Shown here: positions 17,938 to 27,910 of the stretch, one piece after another
Numbering within the stretch: the stretch's first letter is position 1
How the letters are laid out: each line of letters starts with the position of its first letter
DNA from: Pleionea litopenaei
Lineage (GTDB): Bacteria; Pseudomonadota; Gammaproteobacteria; Enterobacterales; Kangiellaceae
NCBI RefSeq assembly: GCF_031198435.1
Contig: NZ_CP133548.1
Location: 434,001 to 498,000, forward strand
Length of the DNA stretch: 64,000 nt
Reading direction: 5' to 3'
Notes under the pieces: generated by a model
What the model saw: only the letters and a program-made list of their open reading frames with translations
Database searches by the model: none
What the model was told of the DNA's origin: nothing
Translations under genes and position numbers: made by a program

Positions 17938-18064
17938 TACCGATCCTCATTGTTAATGATCATCCTTGCAGCTAACGATCGTCCTCGCAGCTAACGATCG
18001 TCCTCGCAGTTAAAGATCATGTTCATGCAGATGATTGAGTCACGACCCATTCTTAGCGGTATTA
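17935..18064. repeat. 19-bp tandem repeat array bounded by short inverted repeats
   Basis: Four head-to-tail 19-bp units fill 17945-18020. Units 17964-17982, 17983-18001 and 18002-18020 begin CCT(T/C)GCAG(C/T)TAA. The first unit (17945-17963) is more diverged and a decayed fifth may follow. Each unit contains the palindrome ACGATCGT or a variant. The array is flanked by TAATACCG at 17935-17942 and its exact reverse complement CGGTATTA at 18057-18064. It lies between the DUF2802 gene and asd, and the left inverted repeat overlaps the DUF2802 stop codon. It could be a small degenerate non-autonomous element. Confidence 0.7.
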
Positions 18065-18141
18065 AGTTTTATTATTTCACTTCTCATTGTCCTCTCGATA
18101 GAATTCGCTTATTCCAACTTTACAAGTAAAAAGGAAACTGG

Positions 18142-19167
18142 GTGAAAAAGACGCTTTATAATGTGGCCATAGTTGGCGCAACCGGTGCTGTCGGTGTGGT
18201 AATGCGAGAAATTCTCGAACAGCGTAAATTTCCTGTTGGCGAACTGTATTTATTAGCGAGCGAGCGTTCGGCGGGAGAGGAAGTGTCATTCGCAGGGAAA
18301 ACCATTCAAGTTCAAGACTTAAAAGACTTCGATTTCAATAAAGTTGATATTGGTTTATTTTCGGCTGGCGGGTCTATTAGTCGAGAGTATGCACCGAAAG
18401 CAGCTGCGTGTGGCTGTGTCGTTATCGATAATACCTCCGAGTTTCGTTACGATGAGGACATACCGTTAGTCGTTCCTGAGGTGAACCCAGACGCTATTGC
18501 TCAGTATACAAGCCGTGGAATTATAGCTAACCCTAACTGCTCAACCATTCAAATGGTTGTTGCATTGAAGCCTATCGCCGATCGCATAGGTATTGAACGA
18601 ATTAATGTTTGCACCTATCAAGCGGTATCTGGCTCAGGAAAAGAAGCCGTGGATGAATTGGCCCGTCAGACAACGCAGCTTTTAAGTGGTCAATCGCCGA
18701 CGATAGAGGTTTATCCACACCAAATTGCGTTTAATGTGTTGCCACACATTGATGTGTTTCAAGAGAATGGGTACACCAAAGAAGAAATGAAAATGGTGTG
18801 GGAAACTCAAAAAATTATGGGCGACAAGAGTATTCGTGTGAATCCAACAGCCGTACGTGTGCCGGTTTTCTATGGCCATTCAGAAGCGGTACACATTGAA
18901 ACAAAGCAGTCTTTTGAGGTGAGCGATGTACGCATGTGGCTTCAAGAGGCTCCTGGAGTCGAGGTGTTGGATGAGCCAAAAGAGAATCAATACGCTCAGC
19001 CAACGGTCCATGCGGCAGGTCAAGACCCAGTCTTTGTTTCGCGAATTCGTCGCGATATATCTCATGATAGGGGACTTAATCTTTGGGTTGTTTCAGACAA
19101 TGTTCGCAAAGGGGCTGCATTAAACAGTGTCCAAATTGCTGAACTTTTAATTCGAGATTACCTATAA
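18142..19167 (+). CDS. asd: Aspartate-semialdehyde dehydrogenase
   Basis: Asd reduces aspartyl phosphate to aspartate semialdehyde, the branch point to lysine/diaminopimelate, methionine and threonine. The 341-residue protein has the NADP-binding N-terminus (VAIVGATGAVGVVMREIL), catalytic Cys133 in NPNCST, the substrate loop SGSGKEAVDEL, and the VRVPVFYGHSEAVHIET segment. Its length fits the shorter Asd class. The start is GTG 18142 with AAGGA at 18131-18135. It is monocistronic: a repeat array lies upstream and a strong terminator downstream. Confidence 0.96.
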   Translation: MKKTLYNVAIVGATGAVGVVMREILEQRKFPVGELYLLASERSAGEEVSFAGKTIQVQDLKDFDFNKVDIGLFSAGGSISREYAPKAAACGCVVIDNTSEFRYDEDIPLVVPEVNPDAIAQYTSRGIIANPNCSTIQMVVALKPIADRIGIERINVCTYQAVSGSGKEAVDELARQTTQLLSGQSPTIEVYPHQIAFNVLPHIDVFQENGYTKEEMKMVWETQKIMGDKSIRVNPTAVRVPVFYGHSEAVHIETKQSFEVSDVRMWLQEAPGVEVLDEPKENQYAQPTVHAAGQDPVFVSRIRRDISHDRGLNLWVVSDNVRKGAALNSVQIAELLIRDYL

Positions 19168-19201
19168 CTAGCTGATATTTAACGCTAAATTAGTAAAACT
19201 T

Positions 19202-19244
19202 AAAACAAAGAGTTAACATTTAACGTTAACTCTTTGTTTTTTAT
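19202..19244 (+). terminator. Rho-independent terminator after asd
   Basis: A perfect 16-bp stem (19202-19217 with 19225-19240) with a 7-base loop is followed by T-rich sequence. The stem is A-rich on the left and T-rich on the right, so it could act in either direction. It lies 34 bp beyond the asd stop. Confidence 0.85.
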
Positions 19245-19449
19245 AAAAACTAACCTCATGTTAGCAAAAGCATCCTGTTTTGAGACCCAATTCAAATATG
19301 TTGTCGTCTGCGAAAAAAATAATTCCAAAAAATCCAATGTATTTGCTATAGTTACTGCGATATTATAAAGAATAATCTTAAGACAATACTCTAACTCGTT
19401 AACCTGCATACAGGTTTCGGTAAGAGCCAGTAACTAAAGGGAACTTTTT

Positions 19450-21948
19450 ATGTTTCGCAAACTTAGCCTGGTTTTAATAGCAGTTCTAGTTGTTTTCTCA
19501 CTGGGGGTGAACTCGCTAGGACTGGGTGAAATCAAACTAGACTCTGGATTGAATCAGCCATTAAAGGCTGAGATCATGTTGTTTTCACCGGAAGGGATGT
19601 CTGAATTTGAAGTCTCCGCCAGCTTGGCTAGTATGGCTGAGTTTGAGAAGGCGGGTATCGATTACTTCAATTATTTGAGGGATATTCGCTTCAAGACCAT
19701 TCGACGAGAAGGCGATGTGTTGGTGATCGAAGTATCGACTCGTCAGCCGATTAAAGAACCCTATTTGAACTTTTTGGTTGAGTTGAATTGGCCAAAAGGT
19801 CGAATGCTTCGTGAATATACCGTTTTGCTTGACCCACCCGTTTTTTCGAAAGCTCGTTCAGCAACGGTCAACACAACACAAACAACGCAAGATAAATCAC
19901 CGAGAACAACCACAACGTCAACCCCACGCACCACCACGCGTTCAACCACACCTGCAACGCCTCGCATCACTGGAACCACTTATGGTCCTGTTGGCGAAGC
20001 CGAGACTTTGTGGCGCATTGCATCGGGTGTGAGACCTGCTAATGCAAGTATTCATCAAACCTTAGTTGCTTTGTATCGAGCAAATCCTGATGCGTTTTTG
20101 AATAACGACATTAACTTGTTGAAAGAAGGATCGACTTTGGTGATTCCTGACGCGGAATCGATTATGTCAACACCACGTCGCGCAGCTTTACAAGATATGG
20201 TTGCTCGGTTACGCGGTGGCAGTAAAGATACGGTTCTTGATACGACCGGTCGCTCATCAACTCAAAAAAATACCACCCGAGGACAAGATCGGTTACGTCT
20301 AGCAACGCCCAAAAGCTCATCAACTGGAAGTGTTTCTGGTTCTGGAGAGGGTAATCAACAAGAAGTTTCTCGTTTGAAAGACCAGTTGTCGCAAAGCAAA
20401 GAAGCAACTGCGACCCTTGAAGCTGAAAATGAAGAGTTGCGACGTAAATTACAAGATGCGCTAGAAAAAATTGAAAAAGATAAAGGTGCTGGCGTTAACA
20501 TCGACTCCACAGAAGGTGCGGCCATTGCTAACCAGAAAGAAGTGTTTGCCGACACCAAGAAAGATGAAGAACAGAAAACACCTGAGCAAACCCCAACGAC
20601 TGAGCAAGGCGGGCAAGAAACCACTACTGGCACGACCGAGCAAGGCGGAACGAAAGATACCACTGAGCAAGGTCCAGAGCAGCAAGTTGAAGAAACTAAG
20701 AAAGACACTACTAAGTCTATAACCCCGCCAGCCTCTAAGCCAACCGGCTTAAGTGCACCACCGCAATCGACCTCATTTTTTGACGATCCTCTGTACTTGT
20801 ATGGTGCGATTGGCTTAGTGGTCATTTTGTTAGGTGCTTTTGCGGTGATCTGGAAAATGCGTCAGCGAATGTCTGATGACGAATTCCAAGATGATTTGGT
20901 CGTTTCTGCACAAGGCGGTGGCTTTGATTCAGATGATTCTTTTGATGTTCCTGACTCTGCTGACGATCTGTTGGGTGACTTCGACACCGATGATGTGTTT
21001 GAAGATGAGTCAGAAACCGAAGCCGACCCATTGGGTGAAGCCGATATCTATATTGCTTACGGAAAATACGATCAAGCTGAGAAACTATTGATCGATGCGA
21101 TTGGCGCTCAAAACGAACGTAACGACCTTAAGCTTAAGTTACTTGAGTGTTATGCAGAAACGAAAGATAAGGATAAGTTCGAAGCAGCTTATCAGCAGTT
21201 TGCAGATGACTTCTCAAGCGATGGCGATGCTCAACAGCAATATCATGATATTAAATCGAGTGCTTGGCCTGAAGACGCTGACTTAGAAGATGATTTTGAG
21301 TTGCCATCAACAGAAGAAATTTTTGGTGACGACTCTTCGTCACAAGATCTCGATGATGATTTCTCCTTAGATGACTTAGATACTGAAAGTGACGTGTCTC
21401 TGGATGATGACTTTTCGACTGACGAACTTGGCGGTGAAGAGCCTGAGTTTGAGACAGATGATTTAGATTTTGACTTAGATGAAGAGCCTGCTTCTGACGC
21501 TAAAGGAAACGACGACTTTTCTTTAGATGATGAATTATTGGATACTTCAGATGATGATTTAGATCTAGATTCTGATATGTCATTAGATCTTGATTCTGAT
21601 GACAACGACTTAGACCTAGATTTAGATTCAGACTCGACAACGGCTGATTCTGATGACTTTGATTTAGACTCATCGCCTTCAGATTCTGCCTCGGGTTCAG
21701 ATGACTTTAGTCTGGATGATGACGATCTGAACATGGATCTCGATGACGACTTCGATCTGGGTGATGACGATGATCTTGATGCCGACTTGATGGACGGTAC
21801 TGATGAAGCATCGACCAAACTTGATCTTGCCCGTGCTTACATTGATATGGGTGATGTAGACGGTGCAAAAGAGATTCTGAACGAAGTGGTTGAAGAGGGT
21901 TCAGAAGCTCATAAATCTGAAGCGCTAAGTCTTTTAGAAAAGATTTAA
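19450..21948 (+). CDS. fimV: Polar landmark/pilus assembly protein FimV
   Basis: FimV (HubP in Vibrio) is a peptidoglycan-binding inner-membrane protein that organises polar structures and type IV pili. The 832 residues comprise a signal peptide (about 1-22), a conserved FimV N-terminal domain (LGLGEIKLDSGLNQPLKAEI), a Thr-rich linker, a LysM-like region (GPVGEAETLWRIASGVRP, about 178-240), a coiled coil (about 303-345), one membrane span (about 453-470), a cytoplasmic tail extremely rich in Asp and Ser (about 475-780), and the C-terminal FimV motif with TKLDLARAYIDMGDVDGAKE. In this setting it probably also helps position flagellar and chemotaxis proteins, which is inference. Confidence 0.94.
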   Translation: MFRKLSLVLIAVLVVFSLGVNSLGLGEIKLDSGLNQPLKAEIMLFSPEGMSEFEVSASLASMAEFEKAGIDYFNYLRDIRFKTIRREGDVLVIEVSTRQPIKEPYLNFLVELNWPKGRMLREYTVLLDPPVFSKARSATVNTTQTTQDKSPRTTTTSTPRTTTRSTTPATPRITGTTYGPVGEAETLWRIASGVRPANASIHQTLVALYRANPDAFLNNDINLLKEGSTLVIPDAESIMSTPRRAALQDMVARLRGGSKDTVLDTTGRSSTQKNTTRGQDRLRLATPKSSSTGSVSGSGEGNQQEVSRLKDQLSQSKEATATLEAENEELRRKLQDALEKIEKDKGAGVNIDSTEGAAIANQKEVFADTKKDEEQKTPEQTPTTEQGGQETTTGTTEQGGTKDTTEQGPEQQVEETKKDTTKSITPPASKPTGLSAPPQSTSFFDDPLYLYGAIGLVVILLGAFAVIWKMRQRMSDDEFQDDLVVSAQGGGFDSDDSFDVPDSADDLLGDFDTDDVFEDESETEADPLGEADIYIAYGKYDQAEKLLIDAIGAQNERNDLKLKLLECYAETKDKDKFEAAYQQFADDFSSDGDAQQQYHDIKSSAWPEDADLEDDFELPSTEEIFGDDSSSQDLDDDFSLDDLDTESDVSLDDDFSTDELGGEEPEFETDDLDFDLDEEPASDAKGNDDFSLDDELLDTSDDDLDLDSDMSLDLDSDDNDLDLDLDSDSTTADSDDFDLDSSPSDSASGSDDFSLDDDDLNMDLDDDFDLGDDDDLDADLMDGTDEASTKLDLARAYIDMGDVDGAKEILNEVVEEGSEAHKSEALSLLEKI

Positions 21949-21974
21949 TTCAGCAATAACCAAGATATTCTTTT

Positions 21975-22757
21975 ATGATAATTGCTTTGGGTATCGAATA
22001 TCTTGGTACATCTTATAGCGGCTGGCAACGCCAGTCGCATTCTCCTTCTGTTCAAGCCTGCGTTGAAAAAGCATTATCAACGATTGCCGATCATAACGTT
22101 TCTGTGTTTTGCGCTGGTCGTACAGACTCAGGTGTGCACGCTTTAAGCCAAGTGATACATTTTGAAACGCAAGTTGAGAGACCAAGCAAAGCTTGGGTGC
22201 TGGGCGGAAATGCTCATCTACCCGATGATATCTGTGTGCTGTGGGCAAAGGTCATGAACGAAGAGTTTCATGCACGTTTTTCAGCAGTATCGCGGCGTTA
22301 TCGATATGTTATTTTAAATCGTAAGATTCGTCCTGCAGTGTTATCGGGTCAAGTCACCTGGGTTAAAGAAAACCTAGATGAAGAACTCATGCATTTAGCT
22401 GCCCAACATTTACTGGGTGAGCAAGATTTTACCTCATTTCAAGCGGCCAGCTGTCAATCTCCCACACCCTTTCGTAACGTTTTTAATACTCAGGTATTTC
22501 GTCATAATGAGTATCTAGTTATTGAGATAACTGCGAATGCTTTTCTTCATCATATGGTTAGAAACATAGCAGGGAGTTTAATTGAAGTTGGCAAAGGCAA
22601 TCAAAACCCAGAGTGGATAGCTGAGTTGCTTGCGTTAAAAGATAGGACAAAAGCCGCACCAACGGCGAGTCCTAACGGTTTATACTTTGTACAAGCGAAT
22701 TACCCTAACCAGTTTGCAATACCAGGAATAAACAATGGTCCCTGGTTTATAAACTGA
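21975..22757 (+). CDS. truA: tRNA pseudouridine(38-40) synthase TruA
   Basis: TruA isomerises uridines 38-40 in the anticodon arm of tRNAs. The 260-residue protein has the family core: YLGTSYSGWQRQ near the N-terminus, the catalytic Asp in CAGRTDSGVHALSQV, RYRYVILN, and the C-terminal AFLHHMVRNIAGSLIEVGKG. It begins 26 bases after fimV, the same order as in Pseudomonas (fimV-truA). Confidence 0.97.
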   Translation: MIIALGIEYLGTSYSGWQRQSHSPSVQACVEKALSTIADHNVSVFCAGRTDSGVHALSQVIHFETQVERPSKAWVLGGNAHLPDDICVLWAKVMNEEFHARFSAVSRRYRYVILNRKIRPAVLSGQVTWVKENLDEELMHLAAQHLLGEQDFTSFQAASCQSPTPFRNVFNTQVFRHNEYLVIEITANAFLHHMVRNIAGSLIEVGKGNQNPEWIAELLALKDRTKAAPTASPNGLYFVQANYPNQFAIPGINNGPWFIN

Positions 22758-22851
22758 TACGACCAGATTGAGAAAGTTTTCGCTTCTTTATCATGGCGTG
22801 CGTGTTAGAATTCGCCGTTAATTTTAAAAGCTAGATAGAACTGAGTCGAAT

Positions 22852-23739
22852 ATGAGCTGGTTAGAAAGACTTCTTCCTAAAAGAAATACTTCTGTCGATA
22901 GTCGTAAAAAGTCCATTCCAGAGGGAGTGTGGTCAAAATGTGGGCAATGCGCGTCGGTTTTGTATCGTTCAGAGTTAGAGCGAAATTTGGAAGTTTGCCC
23001 AAAGTGCGGCAATCATATGCGGATATCTGCCCGAAAACGTTTAGAAAGGTTCTTAGATCAAGACACCCACAGCGAGCTGGCAGAGTCATTAAAGCCTGTC
23101 GATGCTTTAAAGTTCAGAGACTCCAAAAAGTATAAAGATCGCATGTCGGCGGCACAAAAAGCGACAGGAGAAAATGATGCTCTGATTGTCATGAGCGGTG
23201 AATTACTCGAGATTCCTGTGGTTTGTACTGCATTTGAGTTTAGTTTTATGGGGGGATCGATGGCGTCTGTTGTCGGCGAGAAGTTCGTTCGTGCCGCTAA
23301 CTTCGCGATGGAAAACAACTGTCCCTTGATATGCTTTTCAACCAGTGGTGGGGCACGAATGCAAGAGGCATTACTGTCACTGTTTCAAATGGCAAAAACC
23401 AGCGCAGCCTTAGCCAGAATGTCAGAGAAAGGCATTCCATTTATATCGGTATTAACTGATCCAACGATGGGTGGGGTATCTGCTAGTTTAGCGATGTTAG
23501 GCGATGTGAATGTTGCTGAACCGAATGCCCTGATTGGTTTCGCTGGTCCTCGAGTCATTGAGCAGACCGTGCGAGAAAAATTACCGGAAGGGTTTCAACG
23601 CAGCGAGTTCTTACTTGAAAAAGGTGCGATTGATATGATCGTCGATCGTCGTGAAATGCGCAGCAAACTTGCTTCAATTTTGTCTAAATTAACTCATAAA
23701 CCAGAACCTTTAAGAGTTCAGAACGACGAGCCAGCTTGA
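22852..23739 (+). CDS. accD: Acetyl-CoA carboxylase carboxyltransferase subunit beta
   Basis: AccD with AccA transfers carboxyl from biotin to acetyl-CoA, making malonyl-CoA for fatty-acid synthesis. The 295-residue product has the N-terminal zinc ribbon (CGQC and CPKCGNH, about residues 28-50) and the carboxyltransferase core with [30 protein letters not shown] and [16 protein letters not shown]. Its last bases overlap the folC start, the common accD-folC arrangement. The downstream fab cluster consumes its product. Confidence 0.97.
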   Translation: MSWLERLLPKRNTSVDSRKKSIPEGVWSKCGQCASVLYRSELERNLEVCPKCGNHMRISARKRLERFLDQDTHSELAESLKPVDALKFRDSKKYKDRMSAAQKATGENDALIVMSGELLEIPVVCTAFEFSFMGGSMASVVGEKFVRAANFAMENNCPLICFSTSGGARMQEALLSLFQMAKTSAALARMSEKGIPFISVLTDPTMGGVSASLAMLGDVNVAEPNALIGFAGPRVIEQTVREKLPEGFQRSEFLLEKGAIDMIVDRREMRSKLASILSKLTHKPEPLRVQNDEPA

Positions 23740-24959
23740 ACACGCTAGCGCAATGGCTCGATTACATTGAGTCATTGCACCCTCAACACATTGAGATGGG
23801 CTTGCAACGAATTGAAGGCGTTGCGAAGCGCTTGCGTCTACTCGAGTTCGATGCCCCTGTTATTGTTGTTGGGGGAACTAATGGCAAAGGTTCTTGCGTC
23901 GCTACGATTGAGTCTTTGGCCAAAGTCTCTGGACTATCTACAGCCGCCTATACATCACCTCATTTGCTTCGTTTCAATGAGCGACTTAGATTCAATCAGC
24001 AAGAGCTAAGCGATGAAAACTGGGTCGAAGCACTCGAAATTATCGAAAATGCTCGCGAAGATACTCAGTTAACCTATTTTGAATTCACCACGCTCGCTGC
24101 CCTGTGGCTAATAAAACAATTAGGACCTGAGATTATCGTTTTAGAAGTCGGTCTCGGCGGGCGGTTGGACGCAGTCAATATGGTCAATAATGACGTTGCG
24201 ATTATTACCAGCATTGGTATGGACCATGAAGATTGGCTCGGGAATACTCTAGACGCTATTGCAAAAGAAAAAGCGGGTATTGCCAGACCAGGTAAACCGG
24301 TGCTGCTGTGCGGTGAAGAAGTTGCTTCATTAGTCATGCCGTATTTGCCAGACGATAGTCAGGCAATGAATGTAAATGACGCTTGGCGTCTTGAAGGTGA
24401 GTTTTTACAACCGTTGGATGCTGCTGTAGAAAAACACGCTAGTCGTTTATACCCAGACAGCGTTCGAGCTGCGACAGTCGCATTAAAATCGCTTAATGTA
24501 GCTATCTCCAAAGATAATTTTGCAACAGCACTTGAACAAGCGGTATTACCTGGTCGTTGGGAACAGCTCTCTTCAGAGCCAGATTTATGGCTTGATGTCG
24601 CACACAATCCTCAAGCGGTTGCGAACCTCGCTCAAAAAGTTCGCGCGACGGGCAAACGTCGATGGATTTTCATTTGTGCCATGTTGAAAGATAAAAAGTC
24701 AACCGAGAGCTTAGCGCACTTAACTTCGATTGAGGGCACATGGTACTTTGCAGACAGTCAAGGACCGCGCGGAATGACCGGGCAAGAGCTGCTTGATCGT
24801 TGTTCATCTGACTTATCGAATAAGTATGTCATTTCCGACATCGAAACGGAACTTCCTGGGATAATAAGAGATTGCGAGAAAGACTGTGGTATAGTCGTAT
24901 TTGGTTCGTTTTACATCGTTTCGACAGTAAGCGAATGGTTCAAAGATAAAACTTTATAG
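23736..24959 (+). CDS. folC: Dihydrofolate synthase/folylpolyglutamate synthase
   Basis: FolC adds glutamate to dihydropteroate and polyglutamylates folates. The 407-residue protein has the Mur-ligase-like ATP site [17 protein letters not shown], the [12 protein letters not shown] loop, [15 protein letters not shown] and the C-terminal DVAHNPQAV. The start appears to be TTG 23736 within a 4-base TTGA overlap with the accD stop, so coupled translation is likely. [16 protein letters not shown] fits the family N-terminus. It is followed after 35 bp by the SPOR-domain gene, as in dedD neighbourhoods. Confidence 0.95.
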   Translation: MNTLAQWLDYIESLHPQHIEMGLQRIEGVAKRLRLLEFDAPVIVVGGTNGKGSCVATIESLAKVSGLSTAAYTSPHLLRFNERLRFNQQELSDENWVEALEIIENAREDTQLTYFEFTTLAALWLIKQLGPEIIVLEVGLGGRLDAVNMVNNDVAIITSIGMDHEDWLGNTLDAIAKEKAGIARPGKPVLLCGEEVASLVMPYLPDDSQAMNVNDAWRLEGEFLQPLDAAVEKHASRLYPDSVRAATVALKSLNVAISKDNFATALEQAVLPGRWEQLSSEPDLWLDVAHNPQAVANLAQKVRATGKRRWIFICAMLKDKKSTESLAHLTSIEGTWYFADSQGPRGMTGQELLDRCSSDLSNKYVISDIETELPGIIRDCEKDCGIVVFGSFYIVSTVSEWFKDKTL

Positions 24960-24994
24960 GTTAGCAACTCACTCGTATTTTTTTGGTGAAACTC

Positions 24995-25747
24995 ATGTCG
25001 GTAGATCAAACCATTAAGCAACGTCTAATTGGTGCCATAGTATTGGTCGCAATAGCCGTGGTGTTCCTTCCTGGTATTTTAGGGCAGAAAAAGACCAAAG
25101 GAGCATTTGAGACGGCGATCCCTGATAATCGAGGTGTCGTTGAACTGAATAGTTCAAAAGAAAGTAATGGCGCTAACACGCCTTCAGCGGCTAATGATTC
25201 GAGTAAACCGAAAGTTACAAGCCCCGAATCTCAAACAACGACTCGATCAAACCCACAATCTACCGCGCAAAAATCAAGTAACAAGCCTTCGGAAATCAAA
25301 AACGACTCAACCGATGCAAGTGAATCTGCAAATAAGAACCCCAAATCATCTTCGTCTAGAGAAGCTACTGCGGATAAATCTACTACCCAATCTGATGCGA
25401 CTAACAGTCAGAGTCAACAACAAGCGAAAACCAATACCTCGACACCGGCTAAACGAGAAACGCCCAAAGAGAAAGCTAACATTACTGAACTGAAGGAATC
25501 GTCTTGGGTCGTACAGGTGGGGAGTTTTTCATCGCACTCAAATGCAGAGCTATTGGCGAAACGTCTTGAAGAGCAGCAGCTGAAAAGCTTTGTTCGCCCG
25601 GTTGAACTGGCGAAAGACAAAATATTGTATAGGGTGTATGTAGGTCCTTGGTTAAAGAAAGAACAAGCGCAGCAAAATGTCGCGAAAATAGCCGATATTA
25701 CTCGATTGAAGCCGATCGTCACCAGCTGGGAACCGACTAAACAATAG
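24995..25747 (+). CDS. dedD: SPOR-domain cell-division protein, DedD-like
   Basis: From ATG 24995 the product is about 250 residues. It has a short cytoplasmic N-terminus, one membrane span (about residues 10-29, RLIGAIVLVAIAVVFLPGIL), a long Ser/Thr/Asn/Gln/Lys-rich disordered linker, and a C-terminal SPOR domain (about 168-245) with SSWVVQVGSFSSHSNAELLA and YRVYVGPWLKKEQA. SPOR domains bind denuded septal peptidoglycan. The folC-dedD-cvpA-purF order is well known in gammaproteobacteria. Earlier in-frame TTG and GTG codons (24983, 24986) are less likely because GGTGA at 24985-24989 serves the ATG. Confidence 0.87.
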   Translation: MSVDQTIKQRLIGAIVLVAIAVVFLPGILGQKKTKGAFETAIPDNRGVVELNSSKESNGANTPSAANDSSKPKVTSPESQTTTRSNPQSTAQKSSNKPSEIKNDSTDASESANKNPKSSSSREATADKSTTQSDATNSQSQQQAKTNTSTPAKRETPKEKANITELKESSWVVQVGSFSSHSNAELLAKRLEEQQLKSFVRPVELAKDKILYRVYVGPWLKKEQAQQNVAKIADITRLKPIVTSWEPTKQ

Positions 25748-25834
25748 AATTGATAAATACCTAATGTGCGCTAGGCGATGACGAGCCGCTCTGGTAAAAT
25801 GCGCCTGCCAAATAAGTAAATAGGTTCTCGTTCA

Positions 25835-26350
25835 ATGGTGTGGTTTGACTGGGCAATAATAATTCTAATATTCATTTCAACCTTAATCAGCTTGGTTCGT
25901 GGATTCATCAGAGAAGCCTTTTCTTTGGCGGGGTGGATCTTAGCGTTTTTTATCGCGAAATGGTTTTACCTCGATTTGGCTAATTTACTTAAAGACCATA
26001 TTTCTACCCCAAGCCTTCGTTTAGGCATATCTTGGGGTGTTCTATTTTTTCTAACGTTAACGATGTCAGGTTTAGTCAACTTTCTCCTCAGTCAGTTTAT
26101 CGAACGTGCCGGCTTAAGCGGTATGGATAGAATGATGGGTATGGCTTTTGGTGCCGTACGAGGAGTTTTGATTGCATCTGTCCTGATTATTTCTCTTAAA
26201 GTATTCACTCCAGTTGCCCAAGATGCTTGGTGGGAGCAATCGGAGCTGAGGCCTCACTTTGAACTCATTGGCGGATGGTTCTATGATAATTTAAAGAATC
26301 ATCAACCTGAGGTTCCGAAAGAGTTACCGTTTTCGCTTGATACAGATTAA
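25835..26350 (+). CDS. cvpA: CvpA family membrane protein (colicin V production)
   Basis: The 171-residue inner-membrane protein has about four spans and the CvpA hallmarks VWFDWAIIILIFISTLISLV, RGFIREAFSLAGWILAFFIA and GMDRMMGMAFGAVRGVLIA. The family is linked to envelope integrity and colicin V export, but its molecular function is unresolved. It sits 28 bases before purF, with which it is usually cotranscribed. An 87-bp gap upstream may hold a promoter, but I see no strong -35/-10 pair. Confidence 0.93.
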   Translation: MVWFDWAIIILIFISTLISLVRGFIREAFSLAGWILAFFIAKWFYLDLANLLKDHISTPSLRLGISWGVLFFLTLTMSGLVNFLLSQFIERAGLSGMDRMMGMAFGAVRGVLIASVLIISLKVFTPVAQDAWWEQSELRPHFELIGGWFYDNLKNHQPEVPKELPFSLDTD

Positions 26351-26378
26351 CTACGATTAATGAAAGGCTAGAAAATTT

Positions 26379-27902
26379 ATGTGCGGTATAGTTGGTATAG
26401 TAGGGCAATATCCAGTCAATCAGAGTATTTACGACGCTCTTACGGTATTGCAACATCGTGGGCAAGACGCGGCTGGTATGGTGACGCTTCACGATGGTCG
26501 CATGTTTATGAGAAAAGCCAATGGGCTGGTTCGAGATGTGTTTCACACTCGTCATATGCATCGATTATCAGGTAATGTTGGCATAGGCCATGTTCGTTAC
26601 CCAACGGCAGGTTGTTCAAGCTCTGCTGAGGCGCAGCCCTTTTACGTTAACTCTCCGTTTGGTATCGCGCTGGCTCATAACGGTAATCTTACGAATGCAG
26701 CAAACTTGAAACAAGAGCTTTATAAAACCGATCGTCGTCACATCAATACCAGCAGCGACTCAGAAATTTTACTGAATGTATTTGCGCATGAGTTGCAGAA
26801 AAACTCCACACTAAAACCTACACCTGCAGACATATTTGAAGCAGGCCGCCAAGTCTATAAACGTTGTTTTGGTGGTTATGCTGCTGTTGCCTTAATTCTT
26901 GGTGTCGGCATGGTATGTTTTCGAGATGCCTCTGGTATACGTCCACTCGTAATAGGTAAGCGGGAAACAGAACTGGGAATGGAGTATATGGCAGCTTCCG
27001 AGAGTGTTGCACTTGATGCTCTAGGTTATGAATTGATTCGTGATGTAGCGCCTGGAGAAGTTATTTTTGTAGATTTTGAAGGCAACCTACACAGCCAAGT
27101 ATGTGCTGAAAACCCGCAGTTGAGCCCGTGTATATTTGAACACGTTTATTTAGCTCGTCCAGATTCGATGATAGATAATGTGTCGGTATATAAAGCTCGC
27201 TTAAGAATGGGTGAGAAACTGGCTGAAAAAATTCTTCGAGAATGGTCTGATCATGACATAGACGTTGTGATTCCTATTCCCGATACTTCAACTACAAGTG
27301 CGATGCAACTTGCCCATGGGCTTAATTTGAAAATGCGCCATGGCTTTGTAAAGAATCGATATATAGGCAGAACATTTATTATGCCTGGCCAGCAAATGCG
27401 GAAAAAGTCGGTTAGACGTAAGTTGAATGCTATTGAGCTGGAGTTTAAAGGTAAAAATGTCTTATTGGTTGATGACTCGATTGTACGAGGCACAACGAGT
27501 AAGCAAATCGTAGAAATGGCTCGTGAAGCTGGCGCTAATAAAGTTTACTTCGCTTCTGCAGCTCCACCAGTCAGATACCCGAATGTTTATGGAATCGATA
27601 TGCCTGCGGCACAAGAGTTAGTCGCGCATGATCGAAGCATTGAAGAAATTCAAGAGTTGATCGGTACTGATAAATTAATTTATCAAGACTTAGACGACTT
27701 AATCGAATCCGTTCAAGAAGGGAATGCGGACATTTCTCGTTTTGATACTTCGGTGTTCACTGGTGAATACATCACTGGAGACGTTGACGAGAATTACTTA
27801 ACAAATTTAGAGCAATTAAGAAATGATTTAGCCAAGTCTTCAGAAGGCGGGATTGAAGATGTGGATATGGTGATGGATATCCACAATGAAGGCAATGGCT
27901 AG
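26379..27902 (+). CDS. purF: Amidophosphoribosyltransferase
   Basis: PurF makes 5-phosphoribosylamine from PRPP and glutamine, the first committed step of purine synthesis. The 507-residue protein starts MCGIVGIVG, so Cys2 is the exposed N-terminal nucleophile of the glutaminase domain after Met removal. Further motifs are [18 protein letters not shown], the phosphoribosyltransferase core with [14 protein letters not shown], the PRPP loop [13 protein letters not shown] and the C-terminal [13 protein letters not shown]. No PurR-like operator was recognised upstream. Confidence 0.97.
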   Translation: MCGIVGIVGQYPVNQSIYDALTVLQHRGQDAAGMVTLHDGRMFMRKANGLVRDVFHTRHMHRLSGNVGIGHVRYPTAGCSSSAEAQPFYVNSPFGIALAHNGNLTNAANLKQELYKTDRRHINTSSDSEILLNVFAHELQKNSTLKPTPADIFEAGRQVYKRCFGGYAAVALILGVGMVCFRDASGIRPLVIGKRETELGMEYMAASESVALDALGYELIRDVAPGEVIFVDFEGNLHSQVCAENPQLSPCIFEHVYLARPDSMIDNVSVYKARLRMGEKLAEKILREWSDHDIDVVIPIPDTSTTSAMQLAHGLNLKMRHGFVKNRYIGRTFIMPGQQMRKKSVRRKLNAIELEFKGKNVLLVDDSIVRGTTSKQIVEMAREAGANKVYFASAAPPVRYPNVYGIDMPAAQELVAHDRSIEEIQELIGTDKLIYQDLDDLIESVQEGNADISRFDTSVFTGEYITGDVDENYLTNLEQLRNDLAKSSEGGIEDVDMVMDIHNEGNG

Positions 27903-27910
27903 TTTCTGTA

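Noticed and set aside
17935-18064. CRISPR-like array
   Set aside because: Repeats are contiguous without spacers and there are no cas genes.
20355-20825. 156-residue minus-strand open frame within fimV
   Set aside because: Shadow of the Thr/Gln-rich FimV linker; Cys/Ser/Val composition is not protein-like.
21243-21818. 191-residue Ser-rich open frame on the minus strand
   Set aside because: It is the reverse of the Asp/Ser codon tract of FimV; compositional artefact with no ribosome site.
22758-22851. Sigma-70 promoter before accD
   Set aside because: A TTAGAAT-like -10 can be drawn but no -35 matches; not strong enough to list.
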